From a candidate division NC10 bacterium CSP1-5 (lineage in GTDB: Bacteria; Methylomirabilota; Methylomirabilia; Methylomirabilales; CSP1-5): a stretch of DNA of 64,000 nucleotides. The DNA lies in the NCBI GenBank assembly GCA_001443495.1, contig LDXR01000012.1:37117-101116 (forward strand), written 5' to 3'. Positions 63,759-64,000 of this stretch are shown piece after piece. Made by a program: the position numbers and the translations under genes. How positions within the stretch are numbered: position 1 is the stretch's first letter; every line of letters starts with the position of its first letter. The notes beneath the pieces are model-generated. The model was not told the DNA's origin and made no database searches. It saw only the letters and a program-made list of their open reading frames with translations.

Positions 63759-64000
63759 GCCTTGTCCGTCTCCCTTGGCTTACCATATGGGAGTTTCCGG
63801 GAGGTGTCAAGGTGGCGCGGAGGGGGAGGATGGGCGAGGCGGTCCGGCGAACGCGGGCGAGGAGGGCAGCCGGGATGTCCGATAAGAGCTGCAGCGCCGC
63901 GGTAGGGCAATGTCAAGATTCAAGACCCGACTCCCGATCCTTTATTTGCGGCTGTCAGTTCTGCCAGACGGCGAGGCCATCAGCACGCAGTTGACGAGCC
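63759..64000. other. End of window, no gene supported
   Basis: The last 242 bases hold only short overlapping frames on both strands with no ribosome-binding site, family pattern or repeat that I recognise. A gene starting at or beyond the right edge is possible. Confidence 0.5.

Overview
The window comes from the chromosome of a high-GC Gram-negative bacterium. An outer envelope is implied by an Mla-type lipid transporter with a giant AsmA-like protein, a SurA-like periplasmic chaperone, a heptose-phosphate adenylyltransferase for LPS and Tat/lipoprotein signals. Gene content and style (many short redox and PilZ proteins, strong TTGACA promoters, word-like intergenic repeats) resemble NC10/Methylomirabilota-Rokubacteria bacteria, but this assignment is an inference from gene content, not from a marker sequence.

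Layout. 0-5.1 kb: partial O-methyltransferase, Lon-N protein, hydrolase, DoxX, ion transporter, then a phasin and an R-enoyl-CoA hydratase with their own promoters (polyhydroxyalkanoate metabolism). 5.3-8.9 kb: peptide-type ABC importer (binding protein plus two permeases, no ATPases). 9-16.2 kb: LapA, then lipoprotein-MlaE-MlaF-MlaD-AsmA lipid transport. 16.3-21.3 kb: rfaE2-mfd-surA-like. 21.4-26.7 kb (minus): tsaD, C-terminal processing protease, degenerate EnvC, FtsX, FtsE. 26.9-36.4 kb: TPR protein, Tat-exported AlgH-like protein, hybrid histidine kinase, PilZ proteins, RadC, Fic protein, and an NRAMP-like carrier next to a soluble MgtE_N-CBS protein. 36.5-41.7 kb: Mut7-C protein, fmt, rsmB, PASTA protein, rpe, M23 peptidase. 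41.8-43.3 kb: murE. 43.4-49.6 kb: a copper/heme redox island with a diheme cytochrome, a cupredoxin and a five-gene operon (multicopper oxidase, ZIP permease, cupredoxin, DtxR regulator, cytochrome c lipoprotein) whose promoter carries a DtxR-like palindrome. 49.6 kb: tRNA-Ala(GGC). 50-64 kb: accessory region with PhoD phosphatase, three cold-shock genes, Bor-like lipoprotein, FAD oxidase, small exported proteins, two more PilZ proteins and small regulators.

The two most interesting signals are (i) three csp genes sharing an unusual ~153-nt leader that starts with an identical 12-mer at the predicted +1, then holds an intrinsic-terminator hairpin, a covarying second hairpin and a third hairpin, which suggests a cold-shock attenuator or a leader-encoded small RNA; and (ii) the DtxR-controlled oxidase-plus-permease operon, which looks like a bacterial counterpart of oxidase-coupled metal uptake. 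Other regulatory surprises are three 18-bp palindromes around an ArsR-type gene, four CTATTAA repeats in front of fic, and several families of degenerate word-repeat arrays between genes.

All functions were read from sequence patterns alone. Start codons were chosen by ribosome-binding site and family alignment and often differ from the longest open frame.
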